From Streptomyces sp. AC558_RSS880 (GTDB taxonomy: Bacteria; Actinomycetota; Actinomycetes; Streptomycetales; Streptomycetaceae), in contig NZ_JAGMUJ010000030.1 in assembly GCF_019049255.1 (NCBI RefSeq), positions 186,001 to 250,000 on the forward strand: a stretch of DNA of 64,000 nucleotides, given 5' to 3'. A model generated the notes under the pieces. That model saw only the letters and a program-made list of their open reading frames with translations. It was not told the origin of the DNA and made no database searches. Below are positions 18,003 to 26,252 of the stretch, piece by piece. A program made the translations under genes and the position numbers. Numbering within the stretch: position 1 is the stretch's first letter; each line of letters opens with the position of its first letter.

Positions 18003-18977
18003 CTACGGCAGGGTCGTGAGGGTCACGACATCCGCGCCGTCGGCCGAGTCCTCCGCGTTCTTGCCGTCCGTCGGCCGCCACTGGCTGTCGGTGTTCCCGG
18101 CCGTCCACTCCCGTCCCGCGTACGACACCCGCTTTATGCGCAGCTCGGAGGCGTTGGCCACGGCCCAGTGGGCCAGCTGCCAGCCGCGTGCCCCGGTGTC
18201 GGCACCCTCCTCGGCCGTGACCGGAAGCCGCACGGTCCCCCCGTCGGAGCCGCCGGAGTCCGCCGGAACGCTCACCGAGGGCGAGGGCGTCGCCCCCACC
18301 TCGGCACCGGCCGGTTCCAGGGTGTCCCGCCCGAAGTCCCGAGCCAGCGCGGCACGCACCGCGTCCGCACCCGCCGCCCGCGTCGCCGCCGGACGGCCCT
18401 CGCAGGTCAGCGTCGCCGCCGAGCGCCCGGTGAGGGCGGCGGCCAGCAGCGCGGCGTCCGGCTCGTGCTTGGCGTACGCCTGCGGGAAGCCGCTGCGCTG
18501 CACCCGCTGCGCGGCGACGGTGAGCGGCAGCCGGGTGTAGCCCGGCACCTCCTCCAGGTGCTCGTAGAACTTCCCCGCCGCGTACACCGGGTCCATGATC
18601 TCCTCCGGCGTGCCCCAGCCCTGCGAGGGACGCTGCTGGAACAGGCCCAGCGAGTCACGGTCGCCGTGGTCGATGTTGCGCAGCGCCGACTCCTGCAGCG
18701 CGGTCGCCAGCGCGATCGTCACCGCCCGCTCGGGCAGCTCGCGCGCGGTGCCCACGGCGGTGATCGTCGCCGCGTTCACCGCCTGCTCGGGCGTGAACTC
18801 GTACGTCGCCCCGTCGCCCTTGCCGGACACGACCTCGCAGCCAGGATCGCCCGCGCTCCCGGCGTCGTACCGCACCACGACGTATCCGGCGACCGCGGAC
18901 AGCACCACGAGGCCCGCACTCCAGCGGAGGAAACGGCCGCGACGTGTGCGCTTTGAAGGAAGAGACGGCTCTGGCAC
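18003..18977 (-). CDS. Membrane-anchored lysozyme-like protein
   Basis: 324 residues from a GTG at 18977. A basic N-terminus (RTRRGRFLRW) precedes one membrane helix (about residues 18-36). The outer part (about 55-200) contains a transglycosylase-like signature: a helix with ATALQESALRN, then DHGDRDSLGLFQQRPSQGWG and DPVYAAGKFYEHL. This arrangement also occurs in actinobacterial lytic transglycosylase/NlpC-type proteins, with the Glu of QESAL in the place of the catalytic acid. The C-terminal 110 residues are Ser/Gly-linked and not recognised. It is often annotated only as a hypothetical or transport protein. A role in cell-wall turnover is inferred. It diverges from dapE. Confidence 0.8.
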   Translation of the reverse strand: MPEPSLPSKRTRRGRFLRWSAGLVVLSAVAGYVVVRYDAGSAGDPGCEVVSGKGDGATYEFTPEQAVNAATITAVGTARELPERAVTIALATALQESALRNIDHGDRDSLGLFQQRPSQGWGTPEEIMDPVYAAGKFYEHLEEVPGYTRLPLTVAAQRVQRSGFPQAYAKHEPDAALLAAALTGRSAATLTCEGRPAATRAAGADAVRAALARDFGRDTLEPAGAEVGATPSPSVSVPADSGGSDGGTVRLPVTAEEGADTGARGWQLAHWAVANASELRIKRVSYAGREWTAGNTDSQWRPTDGKNAEDSADGADVVTLTTLP

Positions 18978-19048
18978 GCGTACAAGGTACTGGAGAGTAC
19001 GGTTCCATGTGAGCCAGGTGCGGACAGTGGTCCGGACTCCCGGCGCGC

Positions 19049-19054
19049 TAGGGT
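19049..19054 (+). promoter_or_regulatory. Probable -10 element of a leaderless dapE promoter
   Basis: TAGGGT lies 7 bases before the dapE ATG, the spacing seen at many leaderless actinobacterial promoters. There is no Shine-Dalgarno sequence between it and the ATG. The -35 region is poorly matched. Confidence 0.55.
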
Positions 19055-19061
19055 CGACCGC

Positions 19062-20141
19062 ATGGCCGACACCCCGCTTGACCTCACGCTGGACGCCGCG
19101 CGCCTGACCGCGCAGCTCGTCGACTTCCCCTCCGTCAGCGGCACCGAGAAGCCGCTCGCGGACGCGATCGAGGACGCGCTGCGCGCCCTGCCGCACCTCA
19201 CGGTCGACCGGTACGGCAACAACGTCGTGGCCCGTACGCGGCTGGGGCGCCCGGAGCGGGTGATCCTCGCCGGCCACATCGACACGGTCCCGATCGCGGA
19301 CAACGTCCCCTCCCGGCTCGACGGCGACGGCACGCTGTGGGGCTGCGGCACCTGTGACATGAAGTCCGGCGTGGCCGTCCAGCTGCGCATCGCGGCCACG
19401 GTCCCCGCCCCCAACCGCGACCTGACCTTCGTCTTCTACGACAACGAGGAGGTCGCCGCCGACCTCAACGGCCTGAAGCACGTGGCCGAGGCGCACCCCG
19501 AGTGGCTGGAGGGCGACTTCGCGGTGCTCCTCGAACCCTCCGACGGACAGGTGGAGGGCGGCTGCCAGGGCACGCTGCGGGTGCTGCTGAAGACCACCGG
19601 TGAGCGCGCCCACTCCGCGCGGAGCTGGATGGGCTCCAACGCGATCCACGCCGCCGCCCCGATCCTCGCCCGGCTGGCCGCCTACGAACCGCGCTACCCG
19701 GTGATCGACGGCCTGGAGTACCGCGAGGGCCTGAACGCGGTCGGCATCTCCGGGGGAGTGGCCGGCAACGTCATCCCCGACGAATGCGTCGTCTCCGTGA
19801 ACTTCCGCTACGCCCCCGACCGCAGCGAGGAGGAGGCCCTCGCCCATGTCCGCGAGGTCTTCGCGGACTGCGGAGTGACGGACTTCGTCGTCGACGACCA
19901 CAGCGGCGCGGCGCTGCCCGGCCTGTCCCACCCGGCCGCGGCGGCCTTCATCGAGGCGGTGGGCGGCACCCCGCAGCCCAAGTACGGCTGGACGGACGTC
20001 TCCCGCTTCTCGTCGCTGGGCATCCCGGCGGTCAACTACGGCCCCGGCAACCCCCACTTGGCGCACAAGCGGGACGAGCGCGTGGACACCGCGAAGATCC
20101 TCGCGGGGGAGGAGCGGCTGCGGTCCTGGCTGACGTCGTGA
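19062..20141 (+). CDS. dapE: Succinyl-diaminopimelate desuccinylase DapE
   Basis: 359-residue dinuclear zinc peptidase of the M20 family. It hydrolyses N-succinyl-LL-diaminopimelate to LL-DAP and succinate. Visible metal motifs are GHIDTVP (first His/Asp), the CDMKSG bridging Asp, the catalytic EE pair in DNEEV and the C-terminal His in NPHLAHK. The dimerisation domain lies between (ERAHSARSWMG). ATG at 19062 is preceded by a -10-like TAGGGT, so the transcript may be leaderless. It belongs to the same pathway as dapC in this window. Confidence 0.95.
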   Translation: MADTPLDLTLDAARLTAQLVDFPSVSGTEKPLADAIEDALRALPHLTVDRYGNNVVARTRLGRPERVILAGHIDTVPIADNVPSRLDGDGTLWGCGTCDMKSGVAVQLRIAATVPAPNRDLTFVFYDNEEVAADLNGLKHVAEAHPEWLEGDFAVLLEPSDGQVEGGCQGTLRVLLKTTGERAHSARSWMGSNAIHAAAPILARLAAYEPRYPVIDGLEYREGLNAVGISGGVAGNVIPDECVVSVNFRYAPDRSEEEALAHVREVFADCGVTDFVVDDHSGAALPGLSHPAAAAFIEAVGGTPQPKYGWTDVSRFSSLGIPAVNYGPGNPHLAHKRDERVDTAKILAGEERLRSWLTS

Positions 20142-20250
20142 CGCGGACCGGGTTTGCGCCGCTGTGTTCCGGACATGCTCAGGTCCCTCGGACGTAACCC
20201 GCGTAGATCTACGCTGAGGTGGAACGACTGGCACGACGGAGGGAGCGCAC

Positions 20251-21009
20251 ATGGCTACCGGCAACCCCGAGGGGAAGCAGCAGCCGCCGGAGGAGAAGCG
20301 CCTGGGGCCGGTCCTCCGCCGGCGGGACCAGGTGCAGGCGAGCACCACCGACCAGCGGCTGCTGGACGAGCGTGCTCCGTCCGACTGGGTCCACACCGAC
20401 CCCTGGCGGGTGCTGCGCATCCAGTCGGAGTTCATCGAGGGCTTCGGCACGCTCGCCGAACTCCCGCCCGCCATCAGCGTCTTCGGCTCGGCGCGCACAC
20501 CGGTGGACTCCCCGGAGTACGAGGCCGGCGTCCGGCTCGGCCGGGGCCTGGTCGAGGCGGGCTTCGCGGTGATCACCGGTGGCGGTCCGGGAGCCATGGA
20601 GGCGGCCAACAAGGGCGCGTGCGACGCGAAGGGCGTCTCGGTCGGCCTGGGCATCGAACTGCCCTTCGAGCAGGGGCTCAACCCCTACGTCGACATCGGC
20701 CTGAACTTCCGGTACTTCTTCGTCCGCAAGATGATGTTCGTCAAGTACGCCCAGGGCTTCGTGGTCCTGCCCGGCGGCCTCGGCACCCTGGACGAACTCT
20801 TCGAGGCCCTGACCCTCGTCCAGACCCAGAAGGTCACCCGCTTCCCCATCGTCCTGTTCGGCACGGACTACTGGGGCGGCCTGGTCGACTGGCTCCGCCA
20901 CACGGTCATCGCCCAGGGCAAGGCGGCGGAGAAGGACCTCCTCCTGTTCCACGTCACGGACGACGTGGAGGAGGCGGTGGCCCTGGTTTCGAAGGAGGCG
21001 GGCCGCTAG
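20251..21009 (+). CDS. LOG-family protein (nucleotide 5'-monophosphate phosphoribohydrolase)
   Basis: 252-residue Rossmann-fold protein of the TIGR00730/LOG family, which releases bases from nucleoside 5'-monophosphates (cytokinin-activating type in plants). Both family signatures are intact: GGGPGAMEAANKGA and PGGLGTLDELFEALTLVQT. ATG at 20251 follows GGAGGGAGCGCAC. It lies between dapE and folP2, as it does in mycobacteria. The natural bacterial substrate is uncertain. Confidence 0.92.
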   Translation: MATGNPEGKQQPPEEKRLGPVLRRRDQVQASTTDQRLLDERAPSDWVHTDPWRVLRIQSEFIEGFGTLAELPPAISVFGSARTPVDSPEYEAGVRLGRGLVEAGFAVITGGGPGAMEAANKGACDAKGVSVGLGIELPFEQGLNPYVDIGLNFRYFFVRKMMFVKYAQGFVVLPGGLGTLDELFEALTLVQTQKVTRFPIVLFGTDYWGGLVDWLRHTVIAQGKAAEKDLLLFHVTDDVEEAVALVSKEAGR

Positions 21010-21096
21010 AACCCTGCGGAAGGGTGCTTTGAGGGTGCTTTGAGGGCGCCTTCCCAACTCCCGAGTCGGGTGGCTGGGTGGGCAAAGGCCGGAGGT

Positions 21097-21115
21097 CCGG
21101 GGGCGGAGCCCCCGG
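21097..21115. terminator. Short GC hairpin after the LOG gene
   Basis: CCGGGGGC, GGA loop, GCCCCCGG. The same GGGGGCGGAGCCC core recurs at 23119-23130 after another gene. It lies between convergent genes and may end both transcripts. A direct repeat of GGGTGCTTTGA (about 21023-21045) precedes it. Confidence 0.6.
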
Positions 21116-21152
21116 GGCCGGGACGGGAAGGGGCGGCGAGGGCGAAAAACCC

Positions 21153-22013
21153 CTACGCCAGCCCCCTCCGAGCAACAGCCGGCTCCCGCTCCCCGGCAAT
21201 CGCCGACACCATGTCCAACACCTGCCGAGTCTCGGCAACCTCATGCACCCGATACACCTGCGCCCCCAGCCACGCCGACACCGCCGTCGTCGCCAACGTC
21301 CCCACCACCCGCTCCTTCACGGGCCGGTCCAGCGTCTCGCCGACGAAATCCTTGTTGGACAACGAAACGAGCACCGGCCACCCCGTGCCGACCATCTCCC
21401 CCAGCCGCCGGGTCGCCTCAAGACTGTGCCGCGTGTTCTTCCCGAAGTCGTGCCCCGGATCGATCATCACCGACTCCCGCGGCACCCCCAGCGAGACCGC
21501 CCGCTCCGCCAGCCCCACGGTCACCTCGAGGATGTCGGCCATGACGTCGTCGTACGTCACCCGGTGCGGCCGCGTCCGCGGCTGAGCACCGCCCGCGTGG
21601 GTGCACACCAGCCCCGCGCCGTACCGCGCGGCGACCTCCGCGAGCCGCGGGTCGACCCCGCCCCACGCGTCGTTCAGCACGTCCGCGCCCGCCTCGCACA
21701 CGGCCTCACCGACCTCGTGCCGCCAGGTGTCCACGCTGATCACGACGTCCGGGAAGCGCCGCCGCACCTCGGCGACGAAGCCGACCGTCCGCCGCGCCTC
21801 CTCCTCGGCCGTGACCTCCTCGCCCGGCCCGGCCTTCACCCCGCCGATGTCGATGATCGCGGCGCCCTCCGCCACTGCCTGCTCCACCCGCAGGAGCGCC
21901 GGCTCGTCGCGGAACGTGGCGCCCTGGTCGTAGAAGGAGTCCGGGGTCCGGTTCACGATCGCCATGATGACCCGCTCGTGCGGTGCGAATTCCCGCCTGC
22001 CCAGCCTGAGCAT
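21153..22013 (-). CDS. folP2: Dihydropteroate synthase homologue, FolP2 type
   Basis: 286-residue TIM-barrel protein of the dihydropteroate synthase family. The first pterin motif is present (MAIVNRTPDSFYDQG). The canonical GGESTRPG loop reads GGVKAGPG and the usual SRKRF is SNKDF. These changes match the mycobacterial FolP2 paralogue, whose dihydropteroate synthase activity is doubtful. It may therefore act on another pterin or substrate rather than make folate. Gene order (dapE, LOG, folP2, small protein, tag) also matches mycobacterial folP2. ATG start at 22013; divergent from the next gene. Confidence 0.88.
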   Translation of the reverse strand: MLRLGRREFAPHERVIMAIVNRTPDSFYDQGATFRDEPALLRVEQAVAEGAAIIDIGGVKAGPGEEVTAEEEARRTVGFVAEVRRRFPDVVISVDTWRHEVGEAVCEAGADVLNDAWGGVDPRLAEVAARYGAGLVCTHAGGAQPRTRPHRVTYDDVMADILEVTVGLAERAVSLGVPRESVMIDPGHDFGKNTRHSLEATRRLGEMVGTGWPVLVSLSNKDFVGETLDRPVKERVVGTLATTAVSAWLGAQVYRVHEVAETRQVLDMVSAIAGEREPAVARRGLA

Positions 22014-22148
22014 CCCCTGTGACCTCTTCCTCGTACGATCCCGTTCCGGGCCGCCTCGAAACGCCCGGCGGCCCGACTGTCAGACTCGCATGGCACGATC
22101 GGAGCCACACATCCGACTCCGACTCATCCGACCGTGGGGGCCCCGGCG

Positions 22149-22511
22149 ATGGTTATGTTCCTGTTCCTGGTCGTCGCGCTCGCCGTCGTGGTCGCCGCGG
22201 TGACCCTCGCCGTGGTGGGCGGCGGTGACAACGGCCCGCTGCCCGAGGCGGCCCCCGAGCGTCTGCGGGACACCCTGCCGCCCGACCGGCCGGTCGACCG
22301 CGCGGACGTGGACGGCCTGCGCTTCCCGCTCGCCGCCCGCGGCTACCGCATGGCCGACGTGGACGACGCCCTCGGCCGCCTCGGCGCGGAGCTCTCCGAG
22401 CGCGACGCCCGGATCGCCGACCTGGAGTCCGCGCTGGCCGGCGCCCGCGCCGCCGCGGCCCACATCTCCCTGGACAAGCCCGCCCCGCACCGCGAGGACG
22501 AGCAGCAGTGA
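22149..22511 (+). CDS. Small membrane protein with DivIVA-like domain
   Basis: 120 residues from the ATG at 22149; an in-frame GTG at 22134 and an ATG at 22155 are alternatives. One N-terminal membrane helix (residues about 3-25) is followed by a cytoplasmic part. This contains a DivIVA-type motif (FPLAARGYRMADVDDALGRLGAEL) and a short coiled coil (ELSERDARIADLESALAGARAAA). Such proteins sense or mark membrane curvature at poles and septa, but this one is far shorter than DivIVA/Wag31. Its last codons overlap the start of the glycosylase gene in GTGA. Confidence 0.82.
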   Translation: MVMFLFLVVALAVVVAAVTLAVVGGGDNGPLPEAAPERLRDTLPPDRPVDRADVDGLRFPLAARGYRMADVDDALGRLGAELSERDARIADLESALAGARAAAAHISLDKPAPHREDEQQ

Positions 22512-23110
22512 GCGAGGAGGCAGCAGTGAGCGAGCAGCCGGCCGTCCCTGTCGGCCCGGACGGCCTCCCGCGCTGCCCCTGGGCCCTGTCCACCCCGGAC
22601 TACGTGACGTACCACGACGAGGAGTGGGGCCGCCCGGTCCACGGCGACGACGCCCTCTTCGAGCGCCTCAGCCTGGAGGCGTTCCAGTCCGGTCTGTCCT
22701 GGATCACCATCCTGCGGCGCCGCCCCGGCTTCCGCGCCGCCTTCGCCGACTTCAAGATCGCCACGGTCGCGGAGTTCACCGACACCGACCGCGAGCGGCT
22801 GCTGGCCGACACGGGCATCATCCGCAACCGCGCCAAGATCGACGCGACCCTCGCCAACGCGCGCGAACTGGCCGGGTGGGCGCCCGGCGACCTGGACGCC
22901 CTGATCTGGTCCCACGCCCCCGACCCGGACGGCCGGCCGGCACCGAAGACCCTCGCCGACGTCCCCGCGGTGACCCCGGAGTCGACGGCCCTGTCCAAGG
23001 CCCTGAAGAAGCGGGGCCTGCGCTTCGTCGGCCCGACCACGGCGTACGCCCTGATGCAGGCCTGCGGGCTGGTGAACGATCACCTGGAGACGTGCGCGGC
23101 ACGGAAATAG
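22508..23110 (+). CDS. tag: DNA-3-methyladenine glycosylase I
   Basis: 200-residue base-excision repair enzyme of the Tag family that removes 3-methyladenine from DNA. Family marks are RCPWAL with the zinc Cys, YHDEEWG with the substrate Glu, the SWITILRRRPGFRAAF helix and the C-terminal zinc site HLETC. The GTG at 22508 overlaps the preceding stop; an internal GTG at 22526 is also possible and would remove a 6-residue repeat-like extension. Confidence 0.93.
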   Translation: MSEEAAVSEQPAVPVGPDGLPRCPWALSTPDYVTYHDEEWGRPVHGDDALFERLSLEAFQSGLSWITILRRRPGFRAAFADFKIATVAEFTDTDRERLLADTGIIRNRAKIDATLANARELAGWAPGDLDALIWSHAPDPDGRPAPKTLADVPAVTPESTALSKALKKRGLRFVGPTTAYALMQACGLVNDHLETCAARK

Positions 23111-23139
23111 CCTGTCCGGGGGCGGAGCCCTCGGACAGG
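23111..23139. terminator. Convergent terminator after tag
   Basis: CCTGTCCGGGGGC (23111-23123), GGA loop, GCCCTCGGACAGG (23127-23139); one wobble pair. It starts directly after the tag stop codon and faces the enoyl-CoA hydratase gene. Confidence 0.8.
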
Positions 23140-23165
23140 CCAGCCCCGACACCGGGTACGAAGGG

Positions 23166-23969
23166 TCAGCGACCCAGGTACTTCGGCTTCTCCTTGTTCA
23201 CGAACGCCCGCACCGCGATCGCGTGGTCCTCCGAGGAGCCCGCCCGGGTCTGGAGCTCGTCCTCCTTCTCCAGGGCCTCCTCCAGCGAGTGGCTCAGCCC
23301 GTACGCCACGGACTCCTTCAGCGCCGCGTACGCCACCGTCGGACCCTCGGCCAGCGCCCGCGCCACCTTCTCCGCCTCCGCGCGCAGCTCCGCCGCCGGG
23401 ACCAGCCGGTTGGCGATGCCCAGCTCGTACGCCTCCTGCGCGGAGACGCTGCGCGGGAAGAGCAGCAGGTCGGTGGCGCGCCCGGGGCCGATCACGCGCG
23501 GCAGCGTCCAGGAGATCCCGGAGTCCGCGGTCAGCGCGACCCCGGCGAACGAGGTGTTGAACGCCGCGGTGTCCGCGACGATCCGGTAGTCCGCGGCCAG
23601 CGCGAAGCCGAAGCCGGCGCCCGCCGCGACCCCGTTCACCGCCGCGACCACCGGCTTCGCGGCCCCGGCGATCGCCTTCACGATCGGGTTGTAGTGCTCG
23701 CGCACCGTGCTCATCGTCTGCCCCGAACCGGACTCCCGGTCCTCGACCAGCAGCCCGATGTGCTCCTTGAGGTCCTGCCCGACACAGAACGCCCTGTCCC
23801 CGGCCGCGGTCAGCAGCACGGCCCGTACGGCGTCGTCGTCCGCGGCGGATCGGACCGCGTCCCGGAGGGCGGCCTTCGCCGCGACGTTCAGCGCGTTCAT
23901 CGCCTCCGGGCGGTTGAGCGTGATCGTCGCGAGCCCGTCGCTCACCTCGTAGAGCACGGTGTCGGCCAT
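23166..23969 (-). CDS. Enoyl-CoA hydratase/isomerase family protein
   Basis: 267-residue crotonase-fold enzyme acting on acyl-CoA thioesters. The oxyanion-hole segments are visible: DRAFCVGQDLKEH and the central VNGVAAGAGFGFALAADYRI. An Asp replaces the first catalytic Glu region, which resembles the PaaG-type isomerase branch (TSFAGVALTADSGISWTLPR). Reaction and pathway are uncertain. ATG at 23969 follows AGGGACACACC. It diverges from the DUF3117 gene across 380 bases. Confidence 0.9.
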   Translation of the reverse strand: MADTVLYEVSDGLATITLNRPEAMNALNVAAKAALRDAVRSAADDDAVRAVLLTAAGDRAFCVGQDLKEHIGLLVEDRESGSGQTMSTVREHYNPIVKAIAGAAKPVVAAVNGVAAGAGFGFALAADYRIVADTAAFNTSFAGVALTADSGISWTLPRVIGPGRATDLLLFPRSVSAQEAYELGIANRLVPAAELRAEAEKVARALAEGPTVAYAALKESVAYGLSHSLEEALEKEDELQTRAGSSEDHAIAVRAFVNKEKPKYLGR

Positions 23970-24349
23970 GGTGTGTCCCTCCGTGTGGCGGCTCGGGGCG
24001 TACCGGCCGGTACGCCCTTGTCTGCAGGACAGCATGACGGAGATCACCGACCGTGGCGGGCGGCCGATGTGTGACCTGCGTCAAACAATTCCCGTCGGTT
24101 TCCGATCGGTGGACGTGTGTGCGGCGGCGCAGTATCGCAGTCACATCGCCGAATTGAGTGGTTTTGCTCGCGCGCGTTGCCCAAGCGATGCCGACCGATG
24201 TTGGTCATCGGGTCCCGCCATGCGGGATAATGGCCTGGAAGCAATGTGTTCGATGCCGGTGGCGTGTGTCCTGCTTCAAGGACCGCAGGTGCCCTTCAGT
24301 GGGCCGTCGGCTCAGACGGTTTAGCTGGGTTTCAGGAAGGGGAACGAGC
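23970..24349. other. 380-base divergent intergenic region
   Basis: Separates the enoyl-CoA hydratase start (minus) from the DUF3117 start (plus). It is clearly less GC-rich than neighbouring coding sequence, particularly at 24075-24260. It holds a candidate vegetative promoter (24201-24231) and a leader of about 110 bases with an imperfect GC hairpin (GGGCCGTCGGCTCAGACGG near 24301). A 66-codon minus-strand frame here (24044-24244) is not supported by a ribosome site or family resemblance. Confidence 0.6.
24201..24231 (+). promoter_or_regulatory. Candidate vegetative promoter of the DUF3117 gene
   Basis: TTGGTC (24201-24206) and GATAAT (24226-24231) are separated by 19 bases, slightly long for HrdB-type promoters. 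The predicted transcript would carry a leader of about 110 bases. Confidence 0.45.
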
Positions 24350-24517
24350 ATGGCGGCCATGAAGCCGCGGACGGGCGACGGCCCGCTCGAGGTGACCAAG
24401 GAGGGGCGGGGCATCGTCATGCGCGTTCCGCTCGAAGGCGGCGGTCGGCTCGTCGTCGAGCTGACCCCGGACGAGGCCGACGCGCTCGGCGACGCCCTCA
24501 AGAAGGTCGTCGGCTGA
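24350..24517 (+). CDS. DUF3117 small protein
   Basis: 55-residue soluble protein from ATG 24350 with AAGGGGAACGAGC just upstream. The sequence (MAAMKPRTGDGPLEVTKEGRGI onward) matches the DUF3117 family, highly conserved in actinobacteria and of unknown function. Its length is standard for the family. It is monocistronic: a strong hairpin follows 24 bases after the stop. Confidence 0.93.
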   Translation: MAAMKPRTGDGPLEVTKEGRGIVMRVPLEGGGRLVVELTPDEADALGDALKKVVG

Positions 24518-24540
24518 CGCGCAAGCGACCATACCCTTTC

Positions 24541-24575
24541 AGCCGCCCCGGCGCCGCACGCGGTGCCGGGGCGGC
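24541..24575. terminator. Terminator of the DUF3117 gene
   Basis: AGCCGCCCCGGC(G)CCG, loop CACG, CGG(T)GCCGGGGCGGCT followed by GTTTC. Long GC stem between convergent genes. Confidence 0.85.
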
Positions 24576-24617
24576 TGTTTCGCGTCCGGGTGGAAGGGAG
24601 CGGACCGCGTCCGCCGG

Positions 24618-25250
24618 TCACCGCCTGACGACGCAGAGGAGCCCGTCCCCCACCGGCAGCAGCGACGACACCAGTTCCGTGCTCTCGCGCACGGTCCGCA
24701 CCAGCTCCCGCAGCCGCAGCACCTCCGTGGGCTGCGGTCCGGAGTCCACCGTGCGTCCGTTCGCGAAGACCCCTTCGAAGGCGACCAGGCCTCCCGGGCG
24801 CAGCAGACGCAACGATTCGGCGAGATAGTCCTGGTACTCCTGCCGGTCGCCGTCGCAGAAGACCAGGTCGTAACCGGCGTCCGCGAGACGGGGCAGGACG
24901 TCCAGCGCGCGGCCGGGGATGAACCGGGCCCGGTTCCCGGCGAAACCGGCGTCGCGGAAGGCCTGCCGGGCGGACTGCTGGTGCTCCGGTTCCTGGTCGA
25001 CCGTGGTCAGCACCCCGTCCGGCCGCATCCCGTGCAGCAGGTGGATCCCGGAGACCCCGCAGCCGGTGCCGATCTCCGCGACCGCCTTGGCGTCCACGCT
25101 GGCGGCGAGCAACCGCAGCGCCGCGCCCGTGCCGGGCGACACCGAGCGCAGCCCTGCGACACGGGCCCGGTCCCGGGCCCGGTGCAGCACCTCGTCCTCG
25201 GCGACATAGGCGTCGGCGAACGCCCAGCTCGTCTGCCGGTTGGCGGTAAT
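24618..25250 (-). CDS. SAM-dependent O-methyltransferase, probable ATT start
   Basis: 210 residues if translation starts at ATT 25250, which lies 3 bases after GGAGAGG. The first canonical start in frame is GTG 25190, giving 190 residues. The extra 20 residues (TANRQTSWAFADAYVAEDE) align in kind with the N-terminus of mycobacterial Rv1220c-like methyltransferases, so the longer form is preferred. The SAM site is visible as AEIGTGCGVSGIHLL, followed by TTVDQEPEH and YDLVFCDGD. The acceptor is unknown. It diverges from sigE, the same arrangement as Rv1220c-sigE in mycobacteria. Confidence 0.85.
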   Translation of the reverse strand: MTANRQTSWAFADAYVAEDEVLHRARDRARVAGLRSVSPGTGAALRLLAASVDAKAVAEIGTGCGVSGIHLLHGMRPDGVLTTVDQEPEHQQSARQAFRDAGFAGNRARFIPGRALDVLPRLADAGYDLVFCDGDRQEYQDYLAESLRLLRPGGLVAFEGVFANGRTVDSGPQPTEVLRLRELVRTVRESTELVSSLLPVGDGLLCVVRR

Positions 25251-25303
25251 GACCCTCTCCTGTCCCCGTGGATGCCTGGGCGTGACTGTATCCGTTGGCG
25301 TCG

Positions 25304-25329
25304 GGAACCCGCAGATGGGACCGGTCGTT
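25304..25329 (+). promoter_or_regulatory. ECF-type promoter upstream of sigE
   Basis: GGAAC (25304-25308) and GTT (25327-25329) are separated by 18 bases, the GGAAY-N18-GTT arrangement used by SigR/SigH and close to that of SigE-type ECF factors. The predicted start would be near 25337, upstream of sigE. It suggests autoregulation or control by another ECF sigma factor. Confidence 0.65.
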
Positions 25330-25478
25330 TAAAGGGATGAGCAAGTGGCGTGTGCCGTGACGGGGGGCAGGTAGTGGACGAGGACGCCGAGCAAGTGCTG
25401 ACGCAGCCGTACGAGCCGTGGCAGCCCAGATCAAATTCTCGTAAAACCGCTTATCCGGAGCTAACGGGCGAGGTGGCT

Positions 25479-26252
25479 ATGGTAGGGGCTCCACTGGACA
25501 CCACCAGAGCCGACAGGGGAGGTGCGGCTGCGCCTGTGGATCGCGGAGGAGTGCTGCGGCGCTTCCTCGGATCGGCGGGCAGGCCGAAATCCGTGAACGA
25601 CACCGCTGCTGACCACGACCGCGCCGGCGACCCGGCCCAGACCGCGACTTTCTCCACCGACGCGGACGGGCAGGCGTGGACTCCGCCCACCTGGGAGGAG
25701 ATCGTCAGCATGCACAGCGGCCGGGTCTACCGGCTCGCCTACCGCCTCACCGGCAACCAGCACGACGCCGAGGACCTCACCCAGGAGGTCTTCGTCCGCG
25801 TCTTCCGCTCCCTGTCGACGTACACGCCGGGCACCTTCGAGGGCTGGCTGCACCGCATCACCACCAACCTCTTCCTGGACATGGTCCGCCGCAAGCAGCG
25901 CATCCGCTTCGACGCGCTGGGCGAGGACGCGGCCGAGCGGCTGCCCAGCAAGGAGCCCACGCCGCAGCAGGTGTTCAACGACGCCCACTTCGACGCGGAC
26001 GTCCAGCAGGCCCTCGACACCCTCGCCCCCGAGTTCCGCGCCGCCGTCGTCCTGTGCGACATCGAAGGCCTGTCGTACGAGGAGATCGCGGCCACCCTGG
26101 GCGTCAAGCTCGGCACCGTCCGGTCCCGGATCCACCGCGGCCGTTCCCAGCTGCGCAAGGCCCTCGCGCACCGCTCGCCCAAGGCGCGCGCGGAGCGCCG
26201 CTCCTTCGTGCCGCGTGTTCCCGCACTGGGAGGAGGGGGCGCGAGCGCGTGA
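25479..26252 (+). CDS. sigE: ECF RNA polymerase sigma factor, SigE type
   Basis: 257 residues from ATG 25479, which has GAGGTGG 2-8 bases upstream. In-frame GTGs at 25374 and 25350 could add 35-43 residues, and isoforms are known for mycobacterial SigE. Region 2 ([28 protein letters not shown]) recognises the -10 element. Region 4 ([35 protein letters not shown]) recognises the -35 element. The sequence is strikingly close to mycobacterial SigE, as is the context (O-methyltransferase, sigE, anti-sigma, htrA, tatB). It is probably an envelope- and redox-stress sigma factor. The stop overlaps the anti-sigma start in GTGA. Confidence 0.92.
   Translation: MVGAPLDTTRADRGGAAAPVDRGGVLRRFLGSAGRPKSVNDTAADHDRAGDPAQTATFSTDADGQAWTPPTWEEIVSMHSGRVYRLAYRLTGNQHDAEDLTQEVFVRVFRSLSTYTPGTFEGWLHRITTNLFLDMVRRKQRIRFDALGEDAAERLPSKEPTPQQVFNDAHFDADVQQALDTLAPEFRAAVVLCDIEGLSYEEIAATLGVKLGTVRSRIHRGRSQLRKALAHRSPKARAERRSFVPRVPALGGGGASA

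Noticed and set aside
18977..20681. Extension of the lysozyme-like minus-strand frame over dapE and the LOG gene
   Set aside because: The extension lies antisense to two well-conserved genes; the real start is the GTG at 18977 before the basic segment and membrane helix.
24044..24244. 66-codon minus-strand frame in the region before the DUF3117 gene
   Set aside because: No ribosome site, and it overlaps the candidate DUF3117 promoter.
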